DNA of 64,000 nucleotides from an uncultured Geobacteraceae bacterium. Lineage in GTDB: Bacteria; Desulfobacterota; Desulfuromonadia; Geobacterales; Pseudopelobacteraceae. Location: the NCBI GenBank assembly GCA_903939115.1, contig CAJAFV010000058.1:1-64000 (forward strand). The letters run 5' to 3'. The notes under the pieces are model-generated. The model did no database searches, was not told the origin of the DNA, and saw only the letters and a list, made by a program, of their open reading frames with translations. The position numbers and the translations under genes were made by a program. This document shows, piece by piece, positions 9,569 to 18,783 of the stretch. Position 1 is the first letter of the stretch, and each line of letters opens with the position of its first letter.

Positions 9569-10351
9569 CTAGCCGAATCTTCCGGTGATGTAGTCTTCAG
9601 TCTGTTTTTTCTCCGGGTTGGTAAAAATCTTACGTGTCCCTCCGGCTTCAATCAATTCTCCCAGATAGAAGAATGCGGTTACGTCAGACACCCGTGCAGC
9701 CTGCTGCATATTGTGGGTAACAATGACGATAGTATACTTGCTTTTCAGCTCTTCGATCAACTCTTCGATTTTGAGCGTCGAGATCGGATCGAGAGCCGAG
9801 CAGGGCTCATCCATCAGGATAATCTCCGGATTAACCGCAATAGCCCGGGCGATACAGATGCGCTGGGCCTGACCACCGGATAGCCCGAGGGCCGAATCAT
9901 GGAGCCGGTCCTTGACTTCGTTCCAGATAGCGGCGTTTTTCAGGCTCCGTTCAACCGCTTCATCCAGTGTTGCCCTGTCATTGACGCCGGCAATTCTCAA
10001 CCCGTAGACGATGTTCTCATAGATCGACTTGGGGAACGGATTCGACTGCTGGAAGACCATGCCGATGCGGCGCCGCAGTGAGATTACGTCGGTCGCTGAA
10101 TCGTTAACCTCTTCACCATTAAAGCGGATGCTGCCATCAATCCGGGCACTCTCCACCAGATCGTTCATCCGGTTGAAGCAGCGCAGCAGAGTAGACTTGC
10201 CGCAGCCGGACGGGCCGATAAAGGCGGTCACCTGGTGGCGAATCATATCAAGATTGACATTTTTCAAGGCGTGCGCCTGACCATAGTGGAGGTTCAGGTT
10301 GGAAACGGAAAGAATGGGTGCGGTACCAGATTTTTCCTGGGTTAGTGGCAT
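9569..10351 (-). CDS. pstB: Phosphate ABC transporter ATP-binding protein PstB
   Basis: A 260-aa ABC ATPase that powers phosphate import through PstCA. Walker A is GPSGCGKST, the signature is LSGGQAQR and Walker B is IILMDEP. The Q-loop region [17 protein letters not shown] is typical of PstB. An AAGGG site precedes the ATG used; seven upstream codons are open. It sits between pstA and phoU. Confidence 0.97.
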   Translation of the reverse strand: MPLTQEKSGTAPILSVSNLNLHYGQAHALKNVNLDMIRHQVTAFIGPSGCGKSTLLRCFNRMNDLVESARIDGSIRFNGEEVNDSATDVISLRRRIGMVFQQSNPFPKSIYENIVYGLRIAGVNDRATLDEAVERSLKNAAIWNEVKDRLHDSALGLSGGQAQRICIARAIAVNPEIILMDEPCSALDPISTLKIEELIEELKSKYTIVIVTHNMQQAARVSDVTAFFYLGELIEAGGTRKIFTNPEKKQTEDYITGRFG

Positions 10352-10381
10352 AAATATCCCTTGATATTGCATAGTCTAAAA

Positions 10382-10505
10382 AGAGTCACAGAGAGCACAG
10401 AAGCCAAAACTTCCGTTTTTTGTAAATAGAAAAGAGGCTCTCCGTTTTGTCCTCTGTGCTCTCTGTGCTCTCTGTGCTCTCTGTGCTCTCTGTGACTCTG
10501 TGGTG
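10382..10505. repeat. Palindromic CACAGAG/CTCTGTG repeat element between pstA and pstB
   Basis: Arms at 10382-10401 and 10480-10499 pair perfectly over 20 bases. The right arm lies in a tandem array of the 9-mer CTCTGTGCT: four exact copies from 10452 to 10487, then two degenerate ones to 10505. Transcribed from pstA into pstB it would form a long stem-loop. The same CACAGAG family recurs at 12133-12246. Confidence 0.85.
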
Positions 10506-10523
10506 AGATTTCTTTTGTGATAA

Positions 10524-12119
10524 TTAAAACGTCGAAGTCGTGTATTTGCTGCGCATCCGGTTACGCAGGTAAATTGCGGTACTGCTGGCGATGACGACTA
10601 TGGCCAGCAGCAGCATGGTCGTGACGTACACCATCGGTTTGGCCGCCTCTACGTTAGGGGACTGAAAACCGACATCGTAGATATGAAAGCCGAGATGCAT
10701 GAATTTCCGATCCATATGAAAGAATGGGAAATTCGTATCAAAGGGGAGCGTCGGCGCCAGCTTGACAACGCCGACAATCATCAGCGGGGCGACCTCCCCT
10801 GCCGCTCGTGCCATGGAGAGGATCAGTCCGGTCATAATGCCGGGAGTCGCCATCGGGAGCAAAATTTTGGTCAAAGTCTGAAACTTGGTCGCACCGAGCG
10901 CCAGTGACCCCTCGCGGATCCCTTTCGGAATTGATGCCAGTGATTCCTCCGTGGCGACGATCACCACCGGTACCGTCAGGAGTGCCAGGGTCAGGCTTGA
11001 CCAGAGAATGCCGCCAGTACCGAAGGTCGGAGTAGGGAGCCGTTCCGGGAAGAACAGGCTGTCGATACTGCCGCCGATGCCGTAGACAAAGAAACCGAGA
11101 CCGAATACGCCGTAGACGATCGACGGTACACCGGCCAAATTATTGACCGCAATCCGTACCATACGGGTCATCAAGCCGTCTTTGGCGTATTCGCGCAGAT
11201 AGATGGCAGCGATCACTCCGAACGGAAGCGAGAAGACACTCATCAGCAGCACCATCATAACAGTGCCGAAGATAGCCGGGAAGAGTCCCCCCTCGGTATT
11301 TGATTCGCGTGGGTCATCGAGCAGCAGTTCTCGGACGCGCTCGAGATATGCAACGCTCTTAGCGAAGAACGACATACTGTTGGGGCGCTGCAGAGCGATG
11401 ATCTCAGTCAGGGAGATATCTTTGCTGCCGCCGGCGGCATCGGTCATCTGGGCGGTGATTTTTCCGATTTCAGCCAGAGTCGCGGTGGCCTGTTCGTTCA
11501 GTCGGGTGAATTCGGCCATCTTTTTTTCACGGGCAGCGGTCAGTTCAGCGATTGCGGCAGCATTTTTTTCCGCACCGCCATAGTCAAGTTTCTGCAGTTT
11601 CAGCCTGAGGCCTTCAGCGGCATGGTTCAGATCAGACATCTGTTTCTTGATTTTACTGGTGTCATCAATCTTGCCGGCCACCAGTTTCCGGGCCTGTTGC
11701 AGCTTGTCATATGGCGTTGCAGCGGTGATGGTGATCCCTTCTGCGGTAACATCCTTGAGCATACCGAAATAGTTGCCATGCTCGCGGCGCTCAAGCAGCA
11801 CCGCATCGGCGGGAAGAGAGCGGGTGGTGATTTCTTTCTCGTCGATCCAGCGGAAATCCTGACCGAAGATATCCCGGTTGCCGACTTTAAGCTGCAGGCG
11901 TTTCTCGCCGCTGAGCGGATTTTTCTCCTGCTGCATAATCTGTCCGAGAGCAGAAGAGCCGTCCTTCAGTTCGAACTTGACGAGCGCCCGCGGCCAGAAA
12001 TAGCCAAGGCCGTTGGTCATGACGGTCCCGATCAGCGTGAGGCTCATGACCAGTATGATCGCCAGGGCAGCGCCGGTGGCCAGTACGTAGGGTTCGCCTG
12101 TTTTCCAGAATAATTTCAT
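10524..12119 (-). CDS. pstA: Phosphate ABC transporter permease PstA (long form)
   Basis: One of two permease subunits of the high-affinity phosphate importer. At 531 aa it is much longer than the roughly 290-aa E. coli protein. After the first membrane segment (about 16-36) comes a periplasmic insert of more than 200 residues with a coiled-coil portion (about 130-230). The permease core is C-terminal, with the EAA-type loop REGSLALGATKFQTLTKILL. Long PstA proteins with such inserts are known from Pseudomonas, so this is a known family variant. The start has an AAGGTG site; an upstream GTG is less likely. Confidence 0.93.
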   Translation of the reverse strand: MKLFWKTGEPYVLATGAALAIILVMSLTLIGTVMTNGLGYFWPRALVKFELKDGSSALGQIMQQEKNPLSGEKRLQLKVGNRDIFGQDFRWIDEKEITTRSLPADAVLLERREHGNYFGMLKDVTAEGITITAATPYDKLQQARKLVAGKIDDTSKIKKQMSDLNHAAEGLRLKLQKLDYGGAEKNAAAIAELTAAREKKMAEFTRLNEQATATLAEIGKITAQMTDAAGGSKDISLTEIIALQRPNSMSFFAKSVAYLERVRELLLDDPRESNTEGGLFPAIFGTVMMVLLMSVFSLPFGVIAAIYLREYAKDGLMTRMVRIAVNNLAGVPSIVYGVFGLGFFVYGIGGSIDSLFFPERLPTPTFGTGGILWSSLTLALLTVPVVIVATEESLASIPKGIREGSLALGATKFQTLTKILLPMATPGIMTGLILSMARAAGEVAPLMIVGVVKLAPTLPFDTNFPFFHMDRKFMHLGFHIYDVGFQSPNVEAAKPMVYVTTMLLLAIVVIASSTAIYLRNRMRSKYTTSTF

Positions 12120-12132
12120 GCAATAACACCTT

Positions 12133-12246
12133 ACCACAGAGACACAGAGTACACAGAGAACATCAAAAACAAACGATTAATGGTTTAACCCAAAGGCTTT
12201 AAGCTTTTAATCTTGGTTCTCTCTGTGCTCTCTGTGCCTCTGTGGT
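12133..12246. repeat. Imperfect palindromic repeat element between pstC and pstA
   Basis: The left arm 12133-12161 (ACCACAGAGACACAGAG...) and right arm 12216-12246 (...GTGCCTCTGTGGT) are imperfect inverted copies of about 30 bases. It is the same family as the element at 10382-10505. It fills the intergenic space and would fold into a stem-loop in the operon transcript. Confidence 0.8.
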
Positions 12247-12251
12247 GGATT

Positions 12252-14477
12252 TTAATACCGTCCGTACTTCTTTCTGAACCGTTGTCTTAGTGCTTCTGCA
12301 CCGGTGTTGATGATAAAGGTGAAGATGAACAGCAGCACCGCCGAGAGGAACAGCACTCGGTAGAGTGAACTGTTGAGTGGTGCTTCCGGAATCTCGACCG
12401 CGATGTTGGCCGACAGGGAGCGGAGGCCGTTAAACAGGCTCCAGCTCAGGATCGGTGTATTGCCGGTGGCCATCAGCACGATCATCGTTTCACCGATAGC
12501 GCGGCCAAAGCCGATCATCACCGCTGAAAAAACACCCGGCAGCGCCGAAGGGAGCACTACCCGCCACGCGGTCTGCCAGCGACTGGCACCAAGCGCCAGC
12601 GAGGCGGCGGTCAGATTGCGCGGCACGTTGGAGATGGCATCCTCGGCAATGGTGAAGATAATCGGTATTACCGCAAAGCCGAGCGCGATGGCGATGATGA
12701 TGCTGTTGCGCTGGTCGTAACGGATACCGAGGGTGCTGAATAGCCACTGCTTGAAGTCGCCGGCAAACAGGGTTACTTCAGCCACGCCGCTGAGAAGAAA
12801 GGCGAGGTAGATGCCGAGGATAACCACCGGGATCATGGCGATGAATTCAAGACCGCGGGATGCCCTTTGGAGCGGCGAAGCGGTTTTGATCCGTTTCCAG
12901 AAGAAGATGGTTAACATGAGCACCAGCGGCACGATGACGATACTCAAAAATATCGTCAGAATACTTTTATCGATCAACGGTGCCAGCCAGAGACCGGCCA
13001 GAAAGCCGATGACCACGGAAGGAATGGCGGCCATGATTTCTACGACCGGCTTAACGCGTCCTTTAAGCTTCGGCGACATGAACTGGCTGGTATAGAGTGC
13101 CGCCAGGAGTGCCAGCGGTATCGCGAAGAGCATGGCAAACAGCGTTGCCTTGATCGTGCCGAACACCAGTGGTACCAGGCTCATCTTAGGTTCGAAGTCG
13201 TCATTAGCTGCCGACGATTGCCAAGCGTATTCCGGCTTGTCATACCCTTCATACCAGACCTTGCCGAACAGGGTGCCGCATGAAATTTCGGGGTGCGGGA
13301 TATCCATCTTCCAAACCGTGAACATGCCTGCTCTGTCCAGAACAGCCAGGGTGTTGCCTTTGGGGGAAAGTGCGGCATGCGTGACCGGCGCGGACGGCTT
13401 GATGGTCAGCAGGTTGCGCTCTGAGGTCATATGGTCGACATGAATTGTGCCGGCGCCGCCTGAATACAAGGTTTTGTCACGCGGTGACGCAATGATGAAG
13501 GCGGTTGTGCCGACGTTGGCGCGCAGGGTGTGGATGCGGGTCAGGCGTCGGTCGTCACCGCTGCCGGCAACTTTGATCGGGAACCAGGTTGTCAGGGCAC
13601 CATCGGCATCGCCAACGGCAACCGAGACGTCACCGAGTACCAGGGCAAGTGATGTGATCGCCTTATGATTTTCTGAGGCGGGGGTGCTTTCCAGCAGATT
13701 GATTTTTCCCGGTTCGGAGATATCCCAGCGCAGCAACATACCGGTGTCGGTGCCGCCATAGAGATAATGTCCCTTTGAATCGACTGTGACAACAGAGAGG
13801 CGTCCCGGTAACGGGTCGGTAAGGTCGGCGCTGGTGGTACTCCGCTTTTCGGTGCCGAGCAAATCTTTTTCCACCAGCTGATGAGTTACCCGCAGGCGGT
13901 CACCGGAGAGGCGGTCGATCCGTACGACCCCCTTGCCTTCGATCGGCCGGGCAAACGATTGCACGATGCCGCCTGTGGCCGCAAACGCGATGTCCTCTTT
14001 TGCAGAAATGTCGTGGGTGAGGGTTACCGTGCCGTCTTTCGCTTTGGCAGAGGCAAGTGCAATGGCCACCGAGGTTATGGCGCCATTGTCCCACAAGAGA
14101 TTGTAGGCTGATTTGCCGATATACTCCGCAGAGGCAACACGAACGGCTCCAACCGGGATAGTCGGGGTTTTGACGCTGGCAGAGAGATAACCATCAGTTA
14201 CCTTGAAAAAATGAAAGGTGCCGCTACCGTCAAGGATGAACGCCCCCTGCTGATTTTCTTCTGAACCGACCGCCAGAACCGTGCCGGATGAGATGGTTGC
14301 AGGCAGTTTCACTGTGGCGGCGATTTTGGCAGTTGGCGGATAGAAGAGCGGCAGTGCCACTTGGGAGATCATCACCAGGATCCATACAACCGAAACGATG
14401 ACGAAAACACCACCGATGCGGATAATGACTTCGGCAAGGCGGTCGTTGCGCCGGGATTTGTCAGTAAAATTTTTCAT
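12252..14477 (-). CDS. pstC: Phosphate ABC transporter permease PstC (long form)
   Basis: Partner permease of PstA. The protein has 741 residues against about 320 in E. coli. One membrane segment near 20-42 is followed by a periplasmic domain of about 370 residues with WD/beta-propeller-like strands (LYGGTDTGMLLRWDISEPG, LYSGGAGTIHVDH). The permease core follows from about residue 425, with the EAA loop AASLALGASRWQTAWRVVL. Enlarged PstC is known in Pseudomonas. The ribosome-binding site is weak, consistent with lower expression than pstS. Confidence 0.93.
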   Translation of the reverse strand: MKNFTDKSRRNDRLAEVIIRIGGVFVIVSVVWILVMISQVALPLFYPPTAKIAATVKLPATISSGTVLAVGSEENQQGAFILDGSGTFHFFKVTDGYLSASVKTPTIPVGAVRVASAEYIGKSAYNLLWDNGAITSVAIALASAKAKDGTVTLTHDISAKEDIAFAATGGIVQSFARPIEGKGVVRIDRLSGDRLRVTHQLVEKDLLGTEKRSTTSADLTDPLPGRLSVVTVDSKGHYLYGGTDTGMLLRWDISEPGKINLLESTPASENHKAITSLALVLGDVSVAVGDADGALTTWFPIKVAGSGDDRRLTRIHTLRANVGTTAFIIASPRDKTLYSGGAGTIHVDHMTSERNLLTIKPSAPVTHAALSPKGNTLAVLDRAGMFTVWKMDIPHPEISCGTLFGKVWYEGYDKPEYAWQSSAANDDFEPKMSLVPLVFGTIKATLFAMLFAIPLALLAALYTSQFMSPKLKGRVKPVVEIMAAIPSVVIGFLAGLWLAPLIDKSILTIFLSIVIVPLVLMLTIFFWKRIKTASPLQRASRGLEFIAMIPVVILGIYLAFLLSGVAEVTLFAGDFKQWLFSTLGIRYDQRNSIIIAIALGFAVIPIIFTIAEDAISNVPRNLTAASLALGASRWQTAWRVVLPSALPGVFSAVMIGFGRAIGETMIVLMATGNTPILSWSLFNGLRSLSANIAVEIPEAPLNSSLYRVLFLSAVLLFIFTFIINTGAEALRQRFRKKYGRY

Positions 14478-14526
14478 AGTTTTAACAACCGGAATGTCCG
14501 TAAATATTCAAGAGCCGAAATTCAAA

Positions 14527-14643
14527 GGCAATAGAACGCGGATAACATCTGATTTAGCGGATTAGCGCCGATAAAGCCAAACCTGAAATAGTTTTTAAAT
14601 CAGCGTGAATCAGTCCAATCCGCGTCATCCGCGTTCTATTGCC
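14527..14643. repeat. Palindromic repeat element between pstS and pstC
   Basis: GGCAATAGAACGCGGAT (14527-14543) and its exact complement (14627-14643) form a 17-base perfect stem. The inner sequence continues as imperfect copies around GCGGATTAGCG and AATCCGCGTCATCC. It begins eight bases after the pstS stop. It is a different family from the CACAGAG elements further down the operon. Confidence 0.85.
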
Positions 14644-14650
14644 GCTTCAT

Positions 14651-15616
14651 CTACTTCAGTGCTTTCAACTGATCATCAACAAGTTTGGCGGTCAGTGGAT
14701 CATAGCCATCTTTTACGACAATTTCCTGCCCTTCTTTGGAAAGAGCATAGCGCAGGAACTCTTCTACCACCTTCGGCAACGGCTGCCCCGGCTTCTTGGC
14801 AACATAGATATAGAGCACGCGGCTCATCGGATAGGAACCGTTCAGCACGTTGGCATAGGTAGCTTCGGCAACTTTGCCCCCTTCTTTATCAGAAAGCGGT
14901 ACAGCGCGCACACCGGACGTGGCATAGCCGATACCGGAGTAGCCGATGGCACCGATATCTTTGGCAACACCTTCAACAACGGAAGCTGATCCTGGCTGCT
15001 CCTTGACACTGTTTTTGAAGTCGCCTTTGCTCAGGGCGTGCTCTTTGAAATAACCGTAGGTGCCGGATGCGGAGTTACGGCCATAAATGCTGATCGGCAT
15101 GGCCGCCAGTTTGCCGGTTACGCCGAGCTGTCCCCAGGTAGTAACATCGGTAGCACCACGCTTGTGGGTTTTGGAGAAAATGGCATCAACTTTGTCGAGA
15201 GAGAGGCTTTTGATCGGGTTGTCCTTGTTGACGAATACAGCTAGTGAGTCGAGCGCCACACCGATTTTGGTCGGTTTGAAGCCGTGCTTCTTTTCAAACT
15301 CTTCGATCTCGGAGCTCTTCATTTCGCGGGACATCGGCCCAAGCTGAGCAGTGCCGGCGATCAGGGCTGGGGGAGCGGTGCTGGAGCCCTTGCCTTCGAT
15401 CTGAATGTTGACATTGGGGTATTTCTTTTTGAACCCTTCTGCCCAGTAGGTCATCAGGTTATTGAGGCTGTCTGATCCGATGCTGCCGAGGTTGCCGGCT
15501 ACACCGGCGGCCGGGGTGTATTTCAGGATTTTAGCGTCTACGGTAACTTTTTCAGCGTGAGCTGCTACGACGGTGACCATCAACAGTGCGGCGGTCAGGA
15601 TTGACTTCTTGTACAT
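14651..15616 (-). CDS. pstS: Phosphate-binding periplasmic protein PstS
   Basis: A 321-aa periplasmic protein that captures phosphate and delivers it to PstCA. A signal peptide covers about 1-21 with a cleavage site after AHA. Phosphate-binding loops are visible as GKGSST, GRNSASGT and the IGYSGIGYA stretch. It has the strongest ribosome-binding site of the operon (AAGGAGG). Expression probably starts from the Pho box at 15672-15689. The repeat just after its stop may favour accumulation of the pstS portion of the message. Confidence 0.95.
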   Translation of the reverse strand: MYKKSILTAALLMVTVVAAHAEKVTVDAKILKYTPAAGVAGNLGSIGSDSLNNLMTYWAEGFKKKYPNVNIQIEGKGSSTAPPALIAGTAQLGPMSREMKSSEIEEFEKKHGFKPTKIGVALDSLAVFVNKDNPIKSLSLDKVDAIFSKTHKRGATDVTTWGQLGVTGKLAAMPISIYGRNSASGTYGYFKEHALSKGDFKNSVKEQPGSASVVEGVAKDIGAIGYSGIGYATSGVRAVPLSDKEGGKVAEATYANVLNGSYPMSRVLYIYVAKKPGQPLPKVVEEFLRYALSKEGQEIVVKDGYDPLTAKLVDDQLKALK

Positions 15617-15656
15617 TGAATGTACCTCCTTGAATGGTTGTTGTTAATATTTAAGT

Positions 15657-15689
15657 ACAATAGCAGATCATTGTTACAGCAGTGTTACA
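15657..15689 (-). promoter_or_regulatory. Pho box and -10 element of pstS
   Basis: On the minus strand TGTAACA-CTGC-TGTAACA (15689-15672) gives two identical 7-base repeats 11 bases apart, the PhoB-binding geometry. Nine bases on is the -10-like TATTGT (15662-15657). No -35 box is needed at PhoB-activated promoters. Confidence 0.8.
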
Positions 15690-15719
15690 ATCGGGAAAAC
15701 AGTCTGTTAATTCTTCATG

Positions 15720-17483
15720 TCATGACGACATTTTCTTAATTGTGAACGAAAACTGCGAGCCTTTTCCCGGTTCACTTGTTACAGAAACAATGCCGCCGTG
15801 TAGATGAATAATATGCTTTACGATAGCAAGACCAAGGCCGGTTCCTCCCTGTTCACGGGTTCTTGCCTCATCTACCCGGTAAAAGCGCTCAAATATTCGA
15901 GGTAAATCCTTAAAGGGGATTCCGATGCCGGTATCAGCTATAGAGACCTTGACACATTCGCCAGCGTCCTCGGTAAAGATACGGACGGTGCCTCCATCTG
16001 GAGTGTATTTGATGGCGTTCTCCAACAAATTAACCACAACCTGTTCAAGTCGCCCCTGATCTGCCATCACTCGTGGCGGCCCGCCAGCGGCAGTTTCGTT
16101 TATAATTGCAATATTTTTATGCCCGGCACGTTCCTGGAGCAGCATACAAGCTTTGGTCACCGTACTTGAAACATCAAGCGGGTTAAGTTCAAGAAGCGCA
16201 TCTCTTGTTTCAAGGCTTGAAAGTGTGAGAATATCATTGATCAGGTTCGTCAGGCGCTCTGAGTGGTTGGCGATGATCTTGACGAAGCGAACGGCGCTAA
16301 TTGGATCAGATTCGAGAGTGCCGTCCAGAAGGGTCTCAGCATATCCTTTGATAATCGTCACCGGTGTCCGCAATTCGTGAGAGACATTTGCGACAAAATC
16401 CCGACGCATGTTTTCAACCTTTTTCAGATCGCTGATATCATGAAATACTGCTACAATCCCCTGCCTGACACCATCGACTTTTAGCGGTACCCAGTGCGTG
16501 AAAAGGGTTGTATTGCCCGGTTGAATAAAAATCTCTCTCACCAGTTCATTCACATCTGGCTTGCAAAGGTCGTTGAAGGCCTCCTGCAGGTCGGGATGCC
16601 GTGAAATTTCTACCAGTTTATTGCCCTCTACCACGCCGGAAATCGAAAAAAGTCTGCGGAAAGCCGGGTTGACCATGGTTATGACACCATCAGGAGCAGT
16701 CACCATGACTCCCTCTCCCATACTGCGCAGAATGGTGTCCAGACGTTGCTTTTCGGCTGAAAGTCTCTGTACCTGGTCTTCAATCCTTTCCGACATGTCA
16801 TTAAGTACGGTTGCCAACTTACCAATCTCATCATTCGATACTACCGGAATTTTAGCTTTACTTCCCCCGGAACCAATATGAGCGGCGGCATCAGCCATAT
16901 CTCTCAACGGCTTTGATGTGATATTGGAGAGAGCATAACTGAATAGAAGCGCGATCAATATTGTCACAACGGTGGCCCCACCAATCAGGCCGCGAAGAGT
17001 ATTCCTTGCAGAAGAGAGGTACTCCAAAGGCATCGCAAGCCGGATGATACCGTCAGATTTGCCAACACCATACGTCACGGCAGTGTAGAGCATGGAGGTT
17101 TGCAGGGTGTCTGAATAGCGCAGGGAGCTGCCGCTGCCATTTTTGAGTGCCTCTTGTACCTCAGGGCGTTGGAGATGGTTCTCAAGTTGTGCCAAGTGAG
17201 CCTGGCCAACATCCGAATCACCGACGACTGCGCCATCAGGTACAATTATGGTGACTCTGGCTTTTATGGCAGCCCCGATCAAAGCGGCAAGCTGCTGTGG
17301 TGGCGTCACCTGCTTATCACTCATCACTAGCAGGCGAGCCAATTGAATCTGGCTGGTTAGATTGGCACGACTCTCCTCGATCATTTCTTTTTGCAGGGAA
17401 TAACTGAAGTAGGAATAAAAACTACCTGTAATCAACACAATCAGTATGATGTAGGAGAGTACCAGTTTGGTTCGAAATCCCAT
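15720..17483 (-). CDS. phoR: Phosphate regulon sensor histidine kinase PhoR
   Basis: A 587-aa inner-membrane kinase that phosphorylates PhoB when phosphate is limiting. Membrane segments lie near 9-29 and 166-186 and flank a periplasmic domain of about 135 residues. Then come HAMP (about 187-240), PAS (about 245-355), HisKA with phosphoacceptor His369 in VSHELRTP, and HATPase with DTGIGIP and GGTGLGLAI boxes. The large periplasmic sensor makes it unlike the short E. coli PhoR and closer to the PhoR/PnpS type of Firmicutes and Deltaproteobacteria. The start has a GAGGAG site and lies two bases after the phoB stop. Confidence 0.93.
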   Translation of the reverse strand: MGFRTKLVLSYIILIVLITGSFYSYFSYSLQKEMIEESRANLTSQIQLARLLVMSDKQVTPPQQLAALIGAAIKARVTIIVPDGAVVGDSDVGQAHLAQLENHLQRPEVQEALKNGSGSSLRYSDTLQTSMLYTAVTYGVGKSDGIIRLAMPLEYLSSARNTLRGLIGGATVVTILIALLFSYALSNITSKPLRDMADAAAHIGSGGSKAKIPVVSNDEIGKLATVLNDMSERIEDQVQRLSAEKQRLDTILRSMGEGVMVTAPDGVITMVNPAFRRLFSISGVVEGNKLVEISRHPDLQEAFNDLCKPDVNELVREIFIQPGNTTLFTHWVPLKVDGVRQGIVAVFHDISDLKKVENMRRDFVANVSHELRTPVTIIKGYAETLLDGTLESDPISAVRFVKIIANHSERLTNLINDILTLSSLETRDALLELNPLDVSSTVTKACMLLQERAGHKNIAIINETAAGGPPRVMADQGRLEQVVVNLLENAIKYTPDGGTVRIFTEDAGECVKVSIADTGIGIPFKDLPRIFERFYRVDEARTREQGGTGLGLAIVKHIIHLHGGIVSVTSEPGKGSQFSFTIKKMSS

Positions 17484-17485
17484 AA

Positions 17486-18169
17486 TTACTCCTCTATCTT
17501 GTAGCCGAAACCTCGGACGGTCTTGATAATGTCGCCGGGTGCTCCCAGTTTTCCGCGTAAGCGGGTGACGTGGGTATCGACTGTTCTGGTGTCGCCACTG
17601 TTATTATAACCCCAAACGTTCTGTAAAAGTTGTTCGCGGCTCTGAACGCATTCCTTTTTCTCTGCCAGGAAGAGCAACAGCTTGAACTCAGTGCTGGTCA
17701 AATCAACTTCACCGCCGGCACTCAAAACAGTATGGCGTTGCTTATCAATGACTATGTTGCCGATCGAAAAAAGTGCGGGTGTCTGAATGTCCGCTTCATT
17801 TTCAAAGCGTCTCATAACAGCTTTTACCCGCAATGAGACTTCCCGCATTGAAAATGGCTTGACGATATAGTCATCTGCGCCAACTTCAAAACCGACGACA
17901 CGGTCTATTTCATCACCTTTCGCTGTTATCATGATAATTGGAATTTGAGCTGTTTGCTTCTCCTTTCGAAGCGCCTTGCAGATTTCCGTCCCCAATAACC
18001 CCGGCAACATAAGGTCTAGAAGGATCAGGTCTGGCAAGTCTGTACTGGCTCTCTCAAGTCCAAGCTTACCATCATGGACACAGGTTGCGGCGTATCCCTC
18101 TTTCTCGAGATTGAAAGCCAGAAGCTCCGCCAGATCTTTTTCGTCCTCGATAATCAGCACTCTCTTCAT
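17486..18169 (-). CDS. phoB: Phosphate regulon response regulator PhoB
   Basis: A 227-aa OmpR-family regulator. The receiver has phosphoacceptor Asp52 in LLDLMLPG and the lysine of YIVKPFS. The C-terminal winged helix ends with TRTVDTHVTRLRGKLG and VRGFGYKIEE. The ATG used has a CAGGAG site; fourteen upstream codons are open but overlap the leader. It lies first in the cluster and probably regulates itself through the upstream Pho box. It is the likely activator of the other Pho boxes listed. Confidence 0.95.
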   Translation of the reverse strand: MKRVLIIEDEKDLAELLAFNLEKEGYAATCVHDGKLGLERASTDLPDLILLDLMLPGLLGTEICKALRKEKQTAQIPIIMITAKGDEIDRVVGFEVGADDYIVKPFSMREVSLRVKAVMRRFENEADIQTPALFSIGNIVIDKQRHTVLSAGGEVDLTSTEFKLLLFLAEKKECVQSREQLLQNVWGYNNSGDTRTVDTHVTRLRGKLGAPGDIIKTVRGFGYKIEE

Positions 18170-18226
18170 ATCACTCTCCTGCTCTCGAATTACGGTAATT
18201 TGAGAGACCATTTATCACTGTGAACC

Positions 18227-18260
18227 TGTTGTAGCATACAATTGTTACAGTCATGTTGCA
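18227..18260 (-). promoter_or_regulatory. Pho box of phoB
   Basis: On the minus strand TGCAACA-TGAC-TGTAACA (18260-18243) has the 11-base period and is followed after 10 bases by TACAAC as a -10 candidate. It implies PhoB autoactivation. Confidence 0.7.
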
Positions 18261-18394
18261 GGCGTATAAAGATTGTGTAGAAATTATATCCGGCCAATAA
18301 TAATCGAAAAATTCACAAAGAGTTTATCTGAACTCCACATGTTTGTAATATTTGTCGTGTATGATGAAAGAAAAACGAGAGGAGGAAAATGAAG

Positions 18395-18577
18395 ATGAAA
18401 ATACGACTAAATGAAGATTATTACTTCTGGTGCTGCGACTGGTGTGACTCGGAAAATCTGGTACTCTGGACAAAACTGCAGGACGGTACAACCTGCGGTG
18501 CCTGCCACCGTCCGATGGTTCTGTCAGACATGGATGGAGTCGTCACCCACACCACCATCGCTGCAGGGCTTTGCTAG
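18395..18577 (+). CDS. Small cysteine-rich zinc-ribbon-like protein, 60 aa
   Basis: Two cysteine pairs (CDWC and CGAC) about 20 residues apart suggest a zinc ribbon. The GGAGG site is nine bases before this ATG; an ATG two codons earlier is too close to it. It diverges from phoB. Function unknown. Confidence 0.6.
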   Translation: MKIRLNEDYYFWCCDWCDSENLVLWTKLQDGTTCGACHRPMVLSDMDGVVTHTTIAAGLC

Positions 18578-18783
18578 GTATGCTCGAGTGGGCTAAATCA
18601 CTGAGCAAATACTGGCGACTGCCTGCTATGGGCAGGTTAGCAGAATTAGATCAGCAGATCATTAAATTACGCCAACGTAAAGGGCCATATGCTAACAACG
18701 CTGGTTCCTCCTACGCCGATTGGCGTAAGACGGGCCTACCCAGATATGCGGAGAGCAACGAGTACGTCGTAGCTACGCCCCCC

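Noticed and set aside
10451-10505. Short regular repeats that might suggest a CRISPR array
   Set aside because: The unit is a contiguous 9-mer with no spacers; it is a tandem repeat in a palindromic element. No CRISPR array or cas gene was seen in the window.
12252-14477. PstC and PstA extra length as gene fusions with foreign domains
   Set aside because: Enlarged periplasmic parts are known in Pseudomonas PstC and PstA, so this is a family variant rather than a new fusion.
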